Part shown: piece after piece, positions 7,979 to 17,240 of the stretch
Layout: each line of letters begins with the position of its first letter
How positions within the stretch are numbered: the stretch's first letter is position 1
From: Rothia aerolata
Lineage (GTDB): Bacteria; Actinomycetota; Actinomycetes; Actinomycetales; Micrococcaceae
Assembly: GCF_014635585.1 (NCBI RefSeq)
Contig: NZ_BMDC01000003.1
Span: forward strand, 248,001 to 312,000
Direction of reading: 5' to 3'
Length of the DNA: 64,000 nucleotides
The notes under the pieces: model-generated
Databases searched by the model: none
Told to the model about the DNA's origin: nothing
What the model saw: the letters and a program-made list of their open reading frames with translations, nothing else
Position numbers and translations under genes: made by a program

Positions 7979-10297
7979 CTAGCCCTGCGCTACCTCACCA
8001 AAACGTGATGACAGCGCAGACGACCAGGATTCGCGCAGCTTATCCAGGGAGATTGAAGTCTCGCCCTGAATTTCAATAGCGTTAATCTCGTTATCGACCA
8101 CACCCAGGCGGGCCACCGCCAGACCGCGGGCTGAAACCAGGTCCTTGAAACGTGCCTCAACATTGTGGGGCACAGAAACCAGCACGCGGCCCAGGGATTC
8201 GGAGAAGAGCAGGGTGAAGGTATCCAGACCATCACGCTCAGCAACCTCTGCCAGGCTCAAACGAGCGCCCACGCCAAAGCGCAGCGATGCCTCTGCCAGC
8301 GCGCCGGCAAGGCCACCGGCCGAAACGTCATGGGCTGAGGTAATCATCTGATCGCGGTTGAGAACATTGAGCACCGAAGCCAGAGTCTTCTCGTGCTGAA
8401 GGTCTACCTTGGGAGGCTGACCACCCAGGTGACCCTTGTAGCGGGCCCATTCGGAGCCATCGAGCTCATCGCGAGTAGTGCCCAGCAGGTAGATAGCCTG
8501 ACCGTCCTCGGCAACCGACCAGCCCGAGGGAACCCGGGCGGCGACGTCGTCCATCACACCCAGCATCGCAACCACCGGGGTGGGGTTAATTGCCTTGCCC
8601 GAGGTCTGGTTGTAGAGCGAAACGTTACCGCCGGTCACGGGCACGCCCAGCTCCTGGCAGCCGTCGGCAATGCCGCGCACGGCCTCAACGAACTGCCACA
8701 TCACATCGGGATCCTCGGGGGAGCCGAAGTTCAGGCAGTCAGAAACCGCCGCAGGACGAGCGCCCACGGTAGCCACGTTGCGGTAGGCTTCAGCCAATGA
8801 CGCCCGCGCGCCTTCATAGGGGTCAAGGTAGGTAAAGCGCGGGTTGGCGTCGGTAGAAAGTGCCACGCCAGCGCCGGTTTCCTCGTCCACGCGAATCACG
8901 CCGGAGTCATCGGGCATAGACAGGGCGGTGTTGCCCTGTACGTAGCGGTCGTACTGGTTGGTAATCCAAGACTTATCGGCCATGTTTGCTGAGCCCATGA
9001 AGTCAATGATTGCCTGTCCCAGGTTGTCGCCGACGGGGCGCTCAGAGTCTGCCTCAGAGCCAACAAAGTGGTCTGCCTGTAGCCGATCCTGCCAGTCGGG
9101 GCGGGCGTAGGGGCGGTCATAGGTGGGGCCGTCGTGGGCAACGGTCTTGGGATCGACGTCCACAATCACCTGGCCGTCCCACTCAATCACCAGGCGGCCG
9201 GTATCGGTGACTTCACCCAGAATCGAGTACTCAACGTCCCACTTCTTCATGATGTCTTCAAAGCGGGAGAGGTTCTCGGGGGTGACCACGGCCATCATGC
9301 GCTCCTGGGATTCTGACATAAGAATCTCGCCGGGAGTCAGAGTGGGGTCGCGCAACAGAACCTTGGTGAGGTCAACGTGCATGCCGCCTTCACCGTTGGA
9401 TGCCATCTCAGAGGTTGCGCAGGAGATACCGGCAGCGCCGAAGTCCTGAATACCCTCGATCACCTCGCCCTTGAAGAGCTCCAGGCAGCACTCAATCAAA
9501 ACCTTCTCAGCGAAGGGGTCGCCTACCTGAACAGCAGGGCGCTTAGAGGGCTTGGAATCGTCGAAAGACTCAGAAGCCAGCACAGATGCGCCACCGATGC
9601 CGTCGCCACCGGTGCGGGCACCGAACATAATCACCTTGTTACCCACGCCAGAAGCGTTGGCCAGGCGAATATCCTCGTGGCGCATTACGCCCACGGCCAG
9701 GGCATTCACCAGCGGGTTAGCCTGGTAGGAATCATCGAACTCCACCTCGCCACCAATGTTGGGCAGGCCCAGCGAGTTACCGTAGCCGCCAATACCCGAG
9801 ACAACACCGGGCAGCACACGCGCGGTATCGGGGTGGTCAATGTTGCCAAACCGCAGCGGATCCATTACCGCAACCGGGCGGGCACCCATCGAAATAATGT
9901 CACGCACGATACCGCCTACACCGGTGGCAGCGCCCTGGTAGGGCTCCACATAGGAGGGGTGGTTGTGCGACTCAATCTTGAAGGTCACAGCCCAGCCATT
10001 GCCAATGTTGAGCACACCGGCGTTCTCGCCAATGCCCACCATCAGATCTTTCTTCATCTCATCGGTGACCTTCTGGCCAAACTGCTTGAGATGAATCTTC
10101 GACGACTTGTAGGAGCAGTGCTCAGACCACATCACCGAGTACATGGCCAGCTCAGCTGCTGTAGGACGACGCCCCAGCAGCTTCTTAATGTCTTCAAACT
10201 CGTTCTCTTTCAGGCCGAGTTCAGCCCAGGGAAGTTCAGTCTCGGGAGTAGCCGCTGCGTTCTCAACGGTATCCAGATTAAACTGCTTGTCACTCAT
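7979..10297 (-). CDS. purL: Phosphoribosylformylglycinamidine synthase subunit PurL
   Basis: This is the ATP-dependent synthetase subunit of the FGAR amidotransferase, which makes FGAM in step 4 of de novo purine synthesis in the cytoplasm. It is a short-form PurL of about 772 residues. Visible signatures are [16 protein letters not shown] near residue 60, [20 protein letters not shown], and the repeated AIR-synthase-like halves ([25 protein letters not shown]). It works with PurQ and PurS, encoded immediately upstream in one operon. I prefer the ATG at 10297 because the in-frame TTG at 10309 lies directly on the AAGGA ribosome site. The gene ends next to the hairpin at 7911-7974. Confidence 0.97.
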   Translation of the reverse strand: MSDKQFNLDTVENAAATPETELPWAELGLKENEFEDIKKLLGRRPTAAELAMYSVMWSEHCSYKSSKIHLKQFGQKVTDEMKKDLMVGIGENAGVLNIGNGWAVTFKIESHNHPSYVEPYQGAATGVGGIVRDIISMGARPVAVMDPLRFGNIDHPDTARVLPGVVSGIGGYGNSLGLPNIGGEVEFDDSYQANPLVNALAVGVMRHEDIRLANASGVGNKVIMFGARTGGDGIGGASVLASESFDDSKPSKRPAVQVGDPFAEKVLIECCLELFKGEVIEGIQDFGAAGISCATSEMASNGEGGMHVDLTKVLLRDPTLTPGEILMSESQERMMAVVTPENLSRFEDIMKKWDVEYSILGEVTDTGRLVIEWDGQVIVDVDPKTVAHDGPTYDRPYARPDWQDRLQADHFVGSEADSERPVGDNLGQAIIDFMGSANMADKSWITNQYDRYVQGNTALSMPDDSGVIRVDEETGAGVALSTDANPRFTYLDPYEGARASLAEAYRNVATVGARPAAVSDCLNFGSPEDPDVMWQFVEAVRGIADGCQELGVPVTGGNVSLYNQTSGKAINPTPVVAMLGVMDDVAARVPSGWSVAEDGQAIYLLGTTRDELDGSEWARYKGHLGGQPPKVDLQHEKTLASVLNVLNRDQMITSAHDVSAGGLAGALAEASLRFGVGARLSLAEVAERDGLDTFTLLFSESLGRVLVSVPHNVEARFKDLVSARGLAVARLGVVDNEINAIEIQGETSISLDKLRESWSSALSSRFGEVAQG

Positions 10298-10323
10298 GTG
10301 TTTAGTCAATCCTTGCTTTCTGG

Positions 10324-11058
10324 CTACTTGTTGATAATCGCCTGTAGAGCCGAGGTGAATACACCCAGACCGTCGGCACCCGCTCGCAGAGCGACGTCCT
10401 CGCCCGAACCCACCGAAGAGGGGCCGAAGCCGGGCTCCACCGCGTGCTCGGGGTGGGGCATTAGACCCACCACGTTGCCGCGCTTGTTGGTGATACCGGC
10501 GATGTCGTTGCGGGAACCATTGGGGTTGAAGCCCACGTAGCGGAAAGCCACCCGGTTCTCCGCCTCAAGCTCCTCAAGGGTAGCCGGGTCGGCAACGTAC
10601 TGGCCGTCCTGATTCTTCAGAGGAACAACAATCTCCTGGCCTTTCTCGTACTGAGAGGTCCAGGAGGTCTCGTTAGTATCAATGCGCAGCACCTGATCAC
10701 GGCAGATGAACTTACGGTGATCGTTCTTAATCATGGAGCCGGGCAGCAGGTGAGATTCGGTCAGAATCTGAAAACCGTTGCAGATACCCAGCACCGGCAG
10801 AGCAGCCTCAGAATTAGCCGCATCGATGACCTTGCTCATCACCGCAGCCTTAGCGGCAATAGCACCGGCGCGCAGGTAGTCACCGTAGGAGAAACCGCCG
10901 GGGATAATCACGGCATCAACATTCTTTAGGTCAGCTTCATCGTGCCACAGAGACACCGGGGTGCCGCCGGCAAGTTTCACAGCCCGGGCTGCATCGCGGT
11001 CATCGAGAGTGCCGGGAAAAGTCACCACGCCCACACGAACATCTTTGAGGTCTGTCAT
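10324..11058 (-). CDS. purQ: Phosphoribosylformylglycinamidine synthase subunit PurQ (glutaminase)
   Basis: This is a class I glutamine amidotransferase that supplies ammonia to PurL. The protein starts [20 protein letters not shown]. The oxyanion region is [19 protein letters not shown] and the nucleophilic cysteine is in [13 protein letters not shown]. The catalytic His-Glu pair is in [11 protein letters not shown]. Length (244 residues) is normal to slightly long for the family. Its ATG lies 3 nt after the purS stop, and purL follows 26 nt downstream, so the three genes form one unit purS-purQ-purL. Confidence 0.96.
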   Translation of the reverse strand: MTDLKDVRVGVVTFPGTLDDRDAARAVKLAGGTPVSLWHDEADLKNVDAVIIPGGFSYGDYLRAGAIAAKAAVMSKVIDAANSEAALPVLGICNGFQILTESHLLPGSMIKNDHRKFICRDQVLRIDTNETSWTSQYEKGQEIVVPLKNQDGQYVADPATLEELEAENRVAFRYVGFNPNGSRNDIAGITNKRGNVVGLMPHPEHAVEPGFGPSSVGSGEDVALRAGADGLGVFTSALQAIINK

Positions 11059-11061
11059 CGA

Positions 11062-11313
11062 CTAGTCCTCCAGCGCAGAAACGTTGACGACGTCTTCAAT
11101 CACCGGGTTAGACAGCAGCTCCTCAGCTGCCTGGCGAGCCTGAGCAAGCAGCTCCTCAGTAACTTCGCCTTCAACAGTCAGCTCAAACCGCTTACCCTGG
11201 CGCACATCGGAGAAATTCTCCAAACCAATGCGGGGCAGTTCATTCGCGATTGCTTTACCCTGCGGGTCAAGAATCTCGGGCTTGAGCATAACATCAACTA
11301 CAATACGGGCCAT
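11062..11313 (-). CDS. purS: Phosphoribosylformylglycinamidine synthase subunit PurS
   Basis: This is a small 83-residue structural subunit that bridges PurL and PurQ in Gram-positive-type FGAM synthases. It begins MARIVVDVMLKPEILDPQGK, which matches the family start, and contains FSDVRQGKRFELTVEG. AAGGAG is present about 12 bases before the ATG. It is the first gene of the pur operon. About 85 bases separate it from the next gene upstream and should contain the operon promoter. I see no clear PurR-type operator. Confidence 0.95.
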   Translation of the reverse strand: MARIVVDVMLKPEILDPQGKAIANELPRIGLENFSDVRQGKRFELTVEGEVTEELLAQARQAAEELLSNPVIEDVVNVSALED

Positions 11314-11398
11314 TTGGCAGGCACTCCTTGGTGTGCAGAAACTACAGTGAGCCGCTTATAAGTCTAACCTAGATCACCCTGGCCGTTGTCTGCTGGTG

Positions 11399-12337
11399 CT
11401 AGGTTATGCTGTCTAGTTCTGCTGAATACGTATTGACCACTTCAAGCAGGCGGTTTCTCAGCTGCACGCTGCGCTCGGCAAAGCCCCTTTGAATTCTGAC
11501 GTATTCCGCCTTGCCCTCGGCGGTTTCAACCTTCACCGGCTCGTAACCCCAGTCTGTGAGGTCGTAGGGGGCGGCCTTCATATCGAGCTCGCGCACCTGC
11601 CAGGCAAGCTCGAAACAATCCATGAGCAGGTCAGAAGAAACCAGGGGAAGGAGCTTATAGGCCCACTTATAAACATCCATGTTGGCGTGCAGACAGGCAG
11701 GCTGCTCTAAGTCGCGCTGGGCCTGCCGGGTGGGCTGAAGCTCGTTCATGGGAGCCGCCTGCGGCATGAAGAAGCGGAAAGCATCAAAGTGAGAGCACCG
11801 AATACGGTTGCTCTCCACCACCCGGTCGGTACCACTGGCACCCAGCCGCAAATCGAGGTACTCGTGGCGGATGTTGTTCTCTTTGGACTTGTAAGCCATG
11901 GCCCACTCGTGCATGCCAAAGCAACCGAAAAAGCCCGGCTTAGCGGCGGTTTTGCCCAAAATTTCACGGGTGAAATTTAGGGCGGTAGCCCGGCGTTCTA
12001 GGAAGTCTTGCACATCTACAATTGCGGCGGTTTTTGCCCGGGCGTGCTCGCTTGCTTCTTCTTCGCTGAGCCCTGCCTGCCTCAACTCTGCCTCGGTTGC
12101 GGGGCGGTAGAACTTTTGTCGGGTCTGCTCCTCGGCATCGAGCAGAATCACTCCGGCACCGGGGTGCCAGCGCTTCATCTGGCCGGGTTTGAGCGTGTAG
12201 TAGGTAAAGAGGAAATCTTCAACCGGGTGCTTCTGGCCGCGGTGTCTTCTTTCCAAGAAAGGGTCTGCGTAACGGCCGGCCCGCTGCTCGTGTGCCTGGG
12301 CGAGGGGCTGCCACTGCTGGCGGGTAAGAAAAGTCAT
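11399..12337 (-). CDS. Uncharacterised protein, family often named 3-methyladenine DNA glycosylase
   Basis: This soluble protein of about 312 residues contains HRGQKHPVEDFLFTYYTLKP near the N-terminus, KPGFFGCFGMHEWAMAY in the middle and a histidine-rich RCSHFDAFRFFMPQAAP segment. This pattern belongs to an actinobacterial family that databases commonly label 3-methyladenine DNA glycosylase. I know of no direct proof, and I see no clear helix-hairpin-helix or AlkA-type catalytic motif. Conserved His and Cys residues suggest a metal-dependent enzyme. Two ATG codons are possible (12346 and 12337) and neither has a ribosome site. It diverges from the PLD-like gene, with a 63-bp palindrome between them. 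Confidence 0.7.
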   Translation of the reverse strand: MTFLTRQQWQPLAQAHEQRAGRYADPFLERRHRGQKHPVEDFLFTYYTLKPGQMKRWHPGAGVILLDAEEQTRQKFYRPATEAELRQAGLSEEEASEHARAKTAAIVDVQDFLERRATALNFTREILGKTAAKPGFFGCFGMHEWAMAYKSKENNIRHEYLDLRLGASGTDRVVESNRIRCSHFDAFRFFMPQAAPMNELQPTRQAQRDLEQPACLHANMDVYKWAYKLLPLVSSDLLMDCFELAWQVRELDMKAAPYDLTDWGYEPVKVETAEGKAEYVRIQRGFAERSVQLRNRLLEVVNTYSAELDSIT

Positions 12338-12379
12338 GGGCACCATTTTACGGTTGAGGGTTTCTGCCCACGAAACTTC

Positions 12380-12442
12380 TCCCTGGGGTTAGTGCCGTTT
12401 CCCTGGCGAAAATCGGCAGGGAAACGGCACTAACCCCAGGGA
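12380..12442. repeat. Perfect 26-bp inverted repeat between divergent genes
   Basis: The left arm 12380-12405 (TCCCTGGGGTTAGTGCCG...) is exactly complementary to 12417-12442, with an 11-base loop GCGAAAATCGG. It lies upstream of both flanking genes, which diverge, so it is not positioned as an ordinary terminator. There is no U-tract on either side. A dimeric-regulator target or a structural element is possible, and the function is unknown. Confidence 0.85.
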
Positions 12443-12466
12443 AAACCGGGCGGGTTTTCTGCCATC

Positions 12467-13873
12467 ATGGTTTTTATGTTTGCTCTATCACCCATCTTGC
12501 CCGCCGGCCTGTCTTTCTCGGGTCCCTTTCGCCGTACCCGGGTACAGCTGCTAACCGACCTCACCTACCTCAGCGAAGGCAGCACGGTCACCGAGCAGAG
12601 CATCTTTGAGGCAATCTTTGAGGTGATCGAGGGTGCGCAGGCCTACCTTGTGCTTGATCTTTTTCTCTTCAACGGCGACTATCCTGCCGGCCGCGACTAC
12701 CCGCAGCTCTCAAAGTCGGTGGTTGATACGCTGATAGCTCGCAAGCGCAGAAGCCCCGAGCTACCCATTCTCGTGATCACAGACCCCATTAACACCTTCT
12801 ACGGTGCCTCAGTGCGGAGCCACTTTGCCCGGCTTGAAAAGGCAGGAATCGAGCTCGTTTTTACCGACCTCGACCGTTTGCCCGACTCCAACCCCGGCTA
12901 TTCTTTTCTCTACCGGCGCCTGGCAGGCAGAAGCTCCGCGCTGAGCCGGTTCACCCTGCCCAACGTTCTGGCTCCCGGCAAAGAGCGCATGGGGCTTGAC
13001 TCCTACGCCCGCCTGTTCAACTTCAAGGCCAACCACCGCAAGGTAGTGCTCAGCGAGCGCGAGGCGGTGGTTTCATCGGCTAATCCCCACGATGCTTCTG
13101 CGCCCAACGCCAATTTTGGTTTTCGCGTGGACGGCGCCGTGCTGGCCGACCTGCTCGCGAGCGAGAGAGCGGTCTACGAGTTCTCTGCGCCCGGAGGCAC
13201 TTTCTTTACCGCCCTTTTGCCCGAGGACGGCGCTGTGGCAGGTACAGTGCCCGAGGTGGCGGCAGCGCCCGGAGCAGGGAACGGCGAAGGGCACCTGGCA
13301 GAGGTTTCCCTGCGCACCGAGGGCGGAATTAAAGAGGCTGTCCTGGAACTTCTTGCTCGCGCCCGCCCCGGCGACCTGCTGGTAATGGGCATGTTCTACC
13401 TGGCAGAGCAAGAGCTTCTGGCAACCCTGAAAGAAACCGCCAACCGCGGTGTTACGGTGCAGGTTATCCTCGATAAAAACAAGGATGCCTTTGGTCGCTC
13501 TAAAACCGGCCTGCCCAACCTGCCGGTGGCGTTTGAGCTGGCAGTGGCCAAGATTGAGGTGCGCTGGGCAGCAACCCACGGCGAGCAGTACCACCCCAAG
13601 TTCCTGGGCCTGATTGCAGAAAACCAGACCCAGATTCTGGCTGGATCGGGCAACTTTACCCGCCGCAACATCTCAAATTTCAACCTAGAAACCAGCCTGC
13701 TGGTGCGCTCAGAATCCCCCGAACTACAGCGGGAATTCCTGGACTACTGGCAGCGCCAGTGGAACAACCAAGATGCCCTCTTCACCGAGCCACTCAGCGC
13801 CTACAAGAAGCCCAAGCCCTGGGACTCTACCCTCTACAGGTTCCAAGAAAAAACAGGGCTGGGAACCTTCTAA
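12467..13873 (+). CDS. Phospholipase D-like protein with two degenerate HKD motifs
   Basis: This 468-residue protein has two PLD-like halves. The first motif is KANHRKVVLSEREAVVSSAN (about residue 195) and the second is EQYHPKFLGLIAENQ...LAGSGNF (about residue 370). Both keep His and Lys of HxKxxxxD and the following Ser/Gly-x-Asn. The usual Asp four residues after Lys is Glu in the first and Ile in the second. The family includes cardiolipin synthases and nucleases; substrate here is unknown. No clear signal peptide or long membrane segment is visible, although the first 20 residues are hydrophobic. The ATG at 12467 is used, with no obvious Shine-Dalgarno. The gene ends at a 20-bp bidirectional terminator shared with lysC. 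Confidence 0.8.
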   Translation: MVFMFALSPILPAGLSFSGPFRRTRVQLLTDLTYLSEGSTVTEQSIFEAIFEVIEGAQAYLVLDLFLFNGDYPAGRDYPQLSKSVVDTLIARKRRSPELPILVITDPINTFYGASVRSHFARLEKAGIELVFTDLDRLPDSNPGYSFLYRRLAGRSSALSRFTLPNVLAPGKERMGLDSYARLFNFKANHRKVVLSEREAVVSSANPHDASAPNANFGFRVDGAVLADLLASERAVYEFSAPGGTFFTALLPEDGAVAGTVPEVAAAPGAGNGEGHLAEVSLRTEGGIKEAVLELLARARPGDLLVMGMFYLAEQELLATLKETANRGVTVQVILDKNKDAFGRSKTGLPNLPVAFELAVAKIEVRWAATHGEQYHPKFLGLIAENQTQILAGSGNFTRRNISNFNLETSLLVRSESPELQREFLDYWQRQWNNQDALFTEPLSAYKKPKPWDSTLYRFQEKTGLGTF

Positions 13874-13874
13874 A

Positions 13875-13920
13875 AGCGAAAGCGCGAGCACCCCAGCAGC
13901 GGGGTACTCGCGCTTTCGCT
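13875..13920. terminator. Bidirectional terminator hairpin between PLD-like gene and lysC
   Basis: Arms AGCGAAAGCGCGAG(C)ACCCC and its complement at 13901-13920 pair over 20 positions with one mismatch and a six-base loop. The hairpin lies between the stops of two convergent genes, starting two bases after the PLD-like stop. It is preceded by AAAA on the plus side, which provides a T-run for the minus-strand transcript. Confidence 0.8.
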
Positions 13921-13941
13921 GTCAGCCGAGCCAGCGGCGTC

Positions 13942-15240
13942 CTAGCGGCCGGTGCCGCCGTAGACGGTGGCCTCGCCCTCGGTATCCAGCTCGAAGGCGG
14001 TGTGAACGGCGCGCACGGCTTCGTCGAGCTTCTCAAGCTCGGTGATGACCGAGATGCGGATTTCAGAGGTGGAGATCATCTGAATGTTCACGCCCGCATT
14101 AGAAAGTGCCTCAAAGAACTTGAAGGAAACCCCGGGGTTGGCCTTCATACCCGCGCCCACCAGGGAGAGCTTACCGATTTCCTCGGTGTACTTGATCTCT
14201 TCAAAGCCCAGCTTCTCCTTAGCCAGCGAGAGGGTAGCAACTGCCTTATCGCCCTGATCCTGGGGGAGGGTGAAGCTGATGTCGGTCACGTTGGGGCGGT
14301 CGGTTGAGATGTTCTGAACAATCATGTCCAGGTTAATGTTTGCCTCGTTCAAGAGGCCGAAAACCTGCGCTGCGGAGCCGGGAACGTCGGGCACACCAAC
14401 AACGGTCACCTTTGCCTGGCTGCGGTCGTGGGCAACACCTGAGATGAGCGGCTGTTCCAAGGGAATCTCCTTCAAATTATTGGGCTTGAAATCCTCGGTG
14501 TTCTCCGGGATCACTACTGTTCCTTCAAGCTGTGAGAATGACGAGCGTACGTGCAGCTTCAGGTTGAACCTACGGGCATATTCTACGGAACGCAGGTGCA
14601 GAATCTTAGAGCCGTTAGCCGCCATTTCCAGCATCTCTTCGCTGGTAATGGTATCGAGCTTGTGGGCGCTGGGCACCACGCGGGGGTCGGCGGTAAAGAC
14701 GCCGTCAACGTCTGAGTAAATCTCGCAGACGTCGGCATCCAGGGCAGCAGCCAGCGCCACGGCAGTGGTGTCTGAACCGCCACGGCCCAGGGTCGTAATA
14801 TCGCCGGTCTGGCGGTTCATACCTTGGAAACCTGCAACAATCGCCACGTCTCCCTCTTCGAGGGCACGGCGAATTCGGCCGGGGTTTACCTCCACCAGGC
14901 GGGCAGAGCCGTGAATACCGTCTGTAATCATGCCAGCCTGAGAACCGGTAAAGGACTTAGCGGTTACACCCTCTTCAGCGTTTACGGCCATAGCCAGCAC
15001 GGCCATAGAAATGCGCTCGCCGGCGGTCAGCAGCATATCCAGTTCGCGCGATGCGCCGGAATTCGGGGTCACTTCAGCAGCGAGGTCTAGCAGATCGTCG
15101 GTGGTGTCACCCATAGCGGAAACCACCACCACGACATCGTTGCCTGCCCTGCGAGTGTCCGCAACGCGGCGAGCAACGCGCTTAATGCCCTCGGCATCAG
15201 CAACGGAAGACCCACCGAACTTTTGGACAATCAGGCTCAT
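13942..15240 (-). CDS. lysC: Aspartate kinase
   Basis: This is aspartokinase, which phosphorylates aspartate in the first step of lysine, threonine, methionine and diaminopimelate synthesis. The protein of about 432 residues begins [20 protein letters not shown], the family signature. It contains [19 protein letters not shown] in the catalytic domain and paired ACT domains after about residue 265 ([36 protein letters not shown]). I prefer the ATG at 15240 because GGAG sits seven bases upstream; the in-frame codon at 15270 does not have this. No asd gene follows; the gene ends at a convergent terminator. The ACT domains imply feedback control by lysine and threonine as in relatives, not visible directly. 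Confidence 0.96.
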   Translation of the reverse strand: MSLIVQKFGGSSVADAEGIKRVARRVADTRRAGNDVVVVVSAMGDTTDDLLDLAAEVTPNSGASRELDMLLTAGERISMAVLAMAVNAEEGVTAKSFTGSQAGMITDGIHGSARLVEVNPGRIRRALEEGDVAIVAGFQGMNRQTGDITTLGRGGSDTTAVALAAALDADVCEIYSDVDGVFTADPRVVPSAHKLDTITSEEMLEMAANGSKILHLRSVEYARRFNLKLHVRSSFSQLEGTVVIPENTEDFKPNNLKEIPLEQPLISGVAHDRSQAKVTVVGVPDVPGSAAQVFGLLNEANINLDMIVQNISTDRPNVTDISFTLPQDQGDKAVATLSLAKEKLGFEEIKYTEEIGKLSLVGAGMKANPGVSFKFFEALSNAGVNIQMISTSEIRISVITELEKLDEAVRAVHTAFELDTEGEATVYGGTGR

Positions 15241-15408
15241 TGAATTACTCCAGTCAAACGTTGTTGGCACCGGGCATGGGTTTTCCCGGCAATTTTTATA
15301 GTAGGGGCTGGGGCAAAGCGGGCGTTAAATTGTTTCACAAAGTGATAATGCTACGAGTATTACGACTTTATGACGGCGCGGGTGCGGCGTGGTGGTGAGC
15401 GGCGGTCT

Positions 15409-16134
15409 TTAGCGGGTGCGGTCGAAGCGCACGCCCTTGGCACGGGGCTTCCTCAGGTAAAGGAAGGGTGCTAGGCAGAGAACCTCGGCGGGCAAGAACC
15501 ACCAACCGCGCAGGTTCGAATCATGCAGGCGGAGCACGCTCAGGGCAGTGTAGGGGAGGGCGGTTGCCGCCGCAACGCCAAGAGTCAACGGTGAAGGCTT
15601 GGACTTGGGTGCATTCGCACGCACCTTCTCGAATGCCTTACGGTAGGCAGCCAACTTGTCAGCACGAGAATCTGCCATAGCTAAATCACGGGTGAGCTCC
15701 TGACGAGCCTCGTCTTTCTGCTCTGCTTCGCCGCGCCACACCGACATGTGGGTGGCACCGCCACCCTTGGTGTTGTTCGAGTAATCCATCGCTATGCAGG
15801 TAGCGCCCGTGCCCAGAACGAAGGCGGCGTACCACCAGTACTCGCTGCGGGACGCGCGACCGGAGAACCGGAAGGTCTTGCCATAGGCACGGCAGACGGA
15901 ACGCACCGGGCCAGCACCGTAGAAGGGCAGATCGGCAGGCTTGCTCTGCACAGCCTGGGGCAGGGCGGCACTCAGCAGGGGCAGGGACGAAGTGGGCTTG
16001 TTCGAGGCAACCTTTTTCACAGCCTGGCGACCCAGCTTGGTTTTGAGTACCATGCTGGCAACCTTAATCGGGGTACCTGCCGGGGTGTATTTGAGGGCTG
16101 CAAAGGCCAGCTTTTTCTTTGAGATGAGAGCCAT
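15409..16134 (-). CDS. DUF805 family membrane protein
   Basis: The C-terminal half has the DUF805 hallmarks, with TFRFSGRASRSEYWWYAAFV at about residue 87 and, much later, LRLHDSNLRGWWFLPAEVL. About 85 residues of charged sequence (SVWRGEAEQKDEARQELTRD, then a KAFEKVRANAPKSKPSP stretch) are inserted between these blocks. The family is normally shorter, about 110-150 residues. Two to four membrane spans are expected. The N-terminal 75 residues are basic and not recognised (KKKLAFAALKYTPAGTPIKV). AAAGGAG precedes the ATG by five bases. The function of DUF805 proteins is unknown. Confidence 0.75.
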   Translation of the reverse strand: MALISKKKLAFAALKYTPAGTPIKVASMVLKTKLGRQAVKKVASNKPTSSLPLLSAALPQAVQSKPADLPFYGAGPVRSVCRAYGKTFRFSGRASRSEYWWYAAFVLGTGATCIAMDYSNNTKGGGATHMSVWRGEAEQKDEARQELTRDLAMADSRADKLAAYRKAFEKVRANAPKSKPSPLTLGVAAATALPYTALSVLRLHDSNLRGWWFLPAEVLCLAPFLYLRKPRAKGVRFDRTR

Positions 16135-16228
16135 GATTCTCCTTTGAATCGGTCGGTAGACGGGGTGTGCTCACCCCATTATCCCATAAAGACAGCAGAC
16201 TTACTTCTTTGGCTCGCCCGGAGAAACC

Positions 16229-17182
16229 CTAGGTCCAGGGATTGACGTAGGTGGCACCGGGAATCGGCGGCACCTTGGGGGTGGGGGTGCGCAGCGGGGT
16301 TTTCTTCAGCTCTTCTAAGCGTTCTTCGTAGGACGCACGGCGCTTAGCCCGTTCTTCTTCCGAGGTGGAAACCTCCTGCTCCTCCAGGGTCTGCTCTAAC
16401 AGCTCCTCGTTGAGGGAGCCCTGCTCGCCCGACTCTTCCTGCGCACCATCAATGTCATCGAACATTGAGCCTGACCAGCGTTTAGTGGGAGCAGGCTCCG
16501 GTGCAGACTCGGCGCGCTCGGCGGCCTCCTCTTCCATCGCCTCTTCAAAGTCGGCGGCGGCGTCCTTAGCTTCTGCCCGCATGCCCTCCGAAATCACCCG
16601 GCGTCCCTCGAGAGCGCGGCCCAGGGTAATTTCGTCGGCGTACTCGAGATCACCGCCCACCGGCAGGCCAGAGGCCAGACGGGAAACCCGAATGCCCAGC
16701 GGCACCAGCAGACGCGAGAGGTAGGTGGCGGTGGCCTCACCCTCAAGGTTGGGGTCCATAGCCAGGATAATCTCTTGAATGCGCTCGTCAGAGAGACGCG
16801 CCACTAATTCGCGAATACGCAGCTGGTCGGGCCCTAAACCTGCCATGGGGTTAATGGCACCGCCCAGCACATGGTAGCGGCCGGTGAAGGAGCGGGTGCG
16901 CTCCACCGCCACGACGTCCTTGGGCTCCTCCACCACGCAAATCGCCGAGGGGTCTCGGCGCTCATCACGGCAGATGGCGCAGAGCTTGGTTTCGGAGACA
17001 TTGCCGCAGACCTCGCAGAAGCTCACGGTCTTTTTGACGGTAGAGATTGCGGTGGTGAGCTTCTCCATCTCGGCGGAGTCGGCGTTGAGAATGTAAAACG
17101 CAATGCGCTGGGCCGACTTGGGGCCCACGCCGGGCAGGCGACCGAGCTCATCAATGAGGTTCTGTACCGCTGCGTCGTACAT
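16229..17182 (-). CDS. recR: Recombination protein RecR with long acidic C-terminal tail
   Basis: RecR loads RecA with RecF/RecO during gap repair. Residues 1-200 are standard: a helix-hairpin-helix ([20 protein letters not shown]), a four-cysteine zinc finger ([19 protein letters not shown]), a Toprim core ([34 protein letters not shown]) and the Walker-B-like end ([20 protein letters not shown]). About 115 further residues follow, rich in Glu and Ala, ending [13 protein letters not shown]; this tail is not part of the normal 200-residue family. GGAG lies six bases before the ATG. The order ffs-dnaX-recR matches many actinobacteria. Confidence 0.95.
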   Translation of the reverse strand: MYDAAVQNLIDELGRLPGVGPKSAQRIAFYILNADSAEMEKLTTAISTVKKTVSFCEVCGNVSETKLCAICRDERRDPSAICVVEEPKDVVAVERTRSFTGRYHVLGGAINPMAGLGPDQLRIRELVARLSDERIQEIILAMDPNLEGEATATYLSRLLVPLGIRVSRLASGLPVGGDLEYADEITLGRALEGRRVISEGMRAEAKDAAADFEEAMEEEAAERAESAPEPAPTKRWSGSMFDDIDGAQEESGEQGSLNEELLEQTLEEQEVSTSEEERAKRRASYEERLEELKKTPLRTPTPKVPPIPGATYVNPWT

Positions 17183-17240
17183 TCTGACTCCTTAGGTGCT
17201 GTGGTTAGTTGCTGGTGTTCTCCGGCGATAATCGAGCACC

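Noticed and set aside
9377-10540. Plus-strand open frame of 387 codons opposite purL and purQ
   Set aside because: It is antisense to two unmistakable purine genes, has no family pattern or ribosome site, and reflects codon bias of the real strand.
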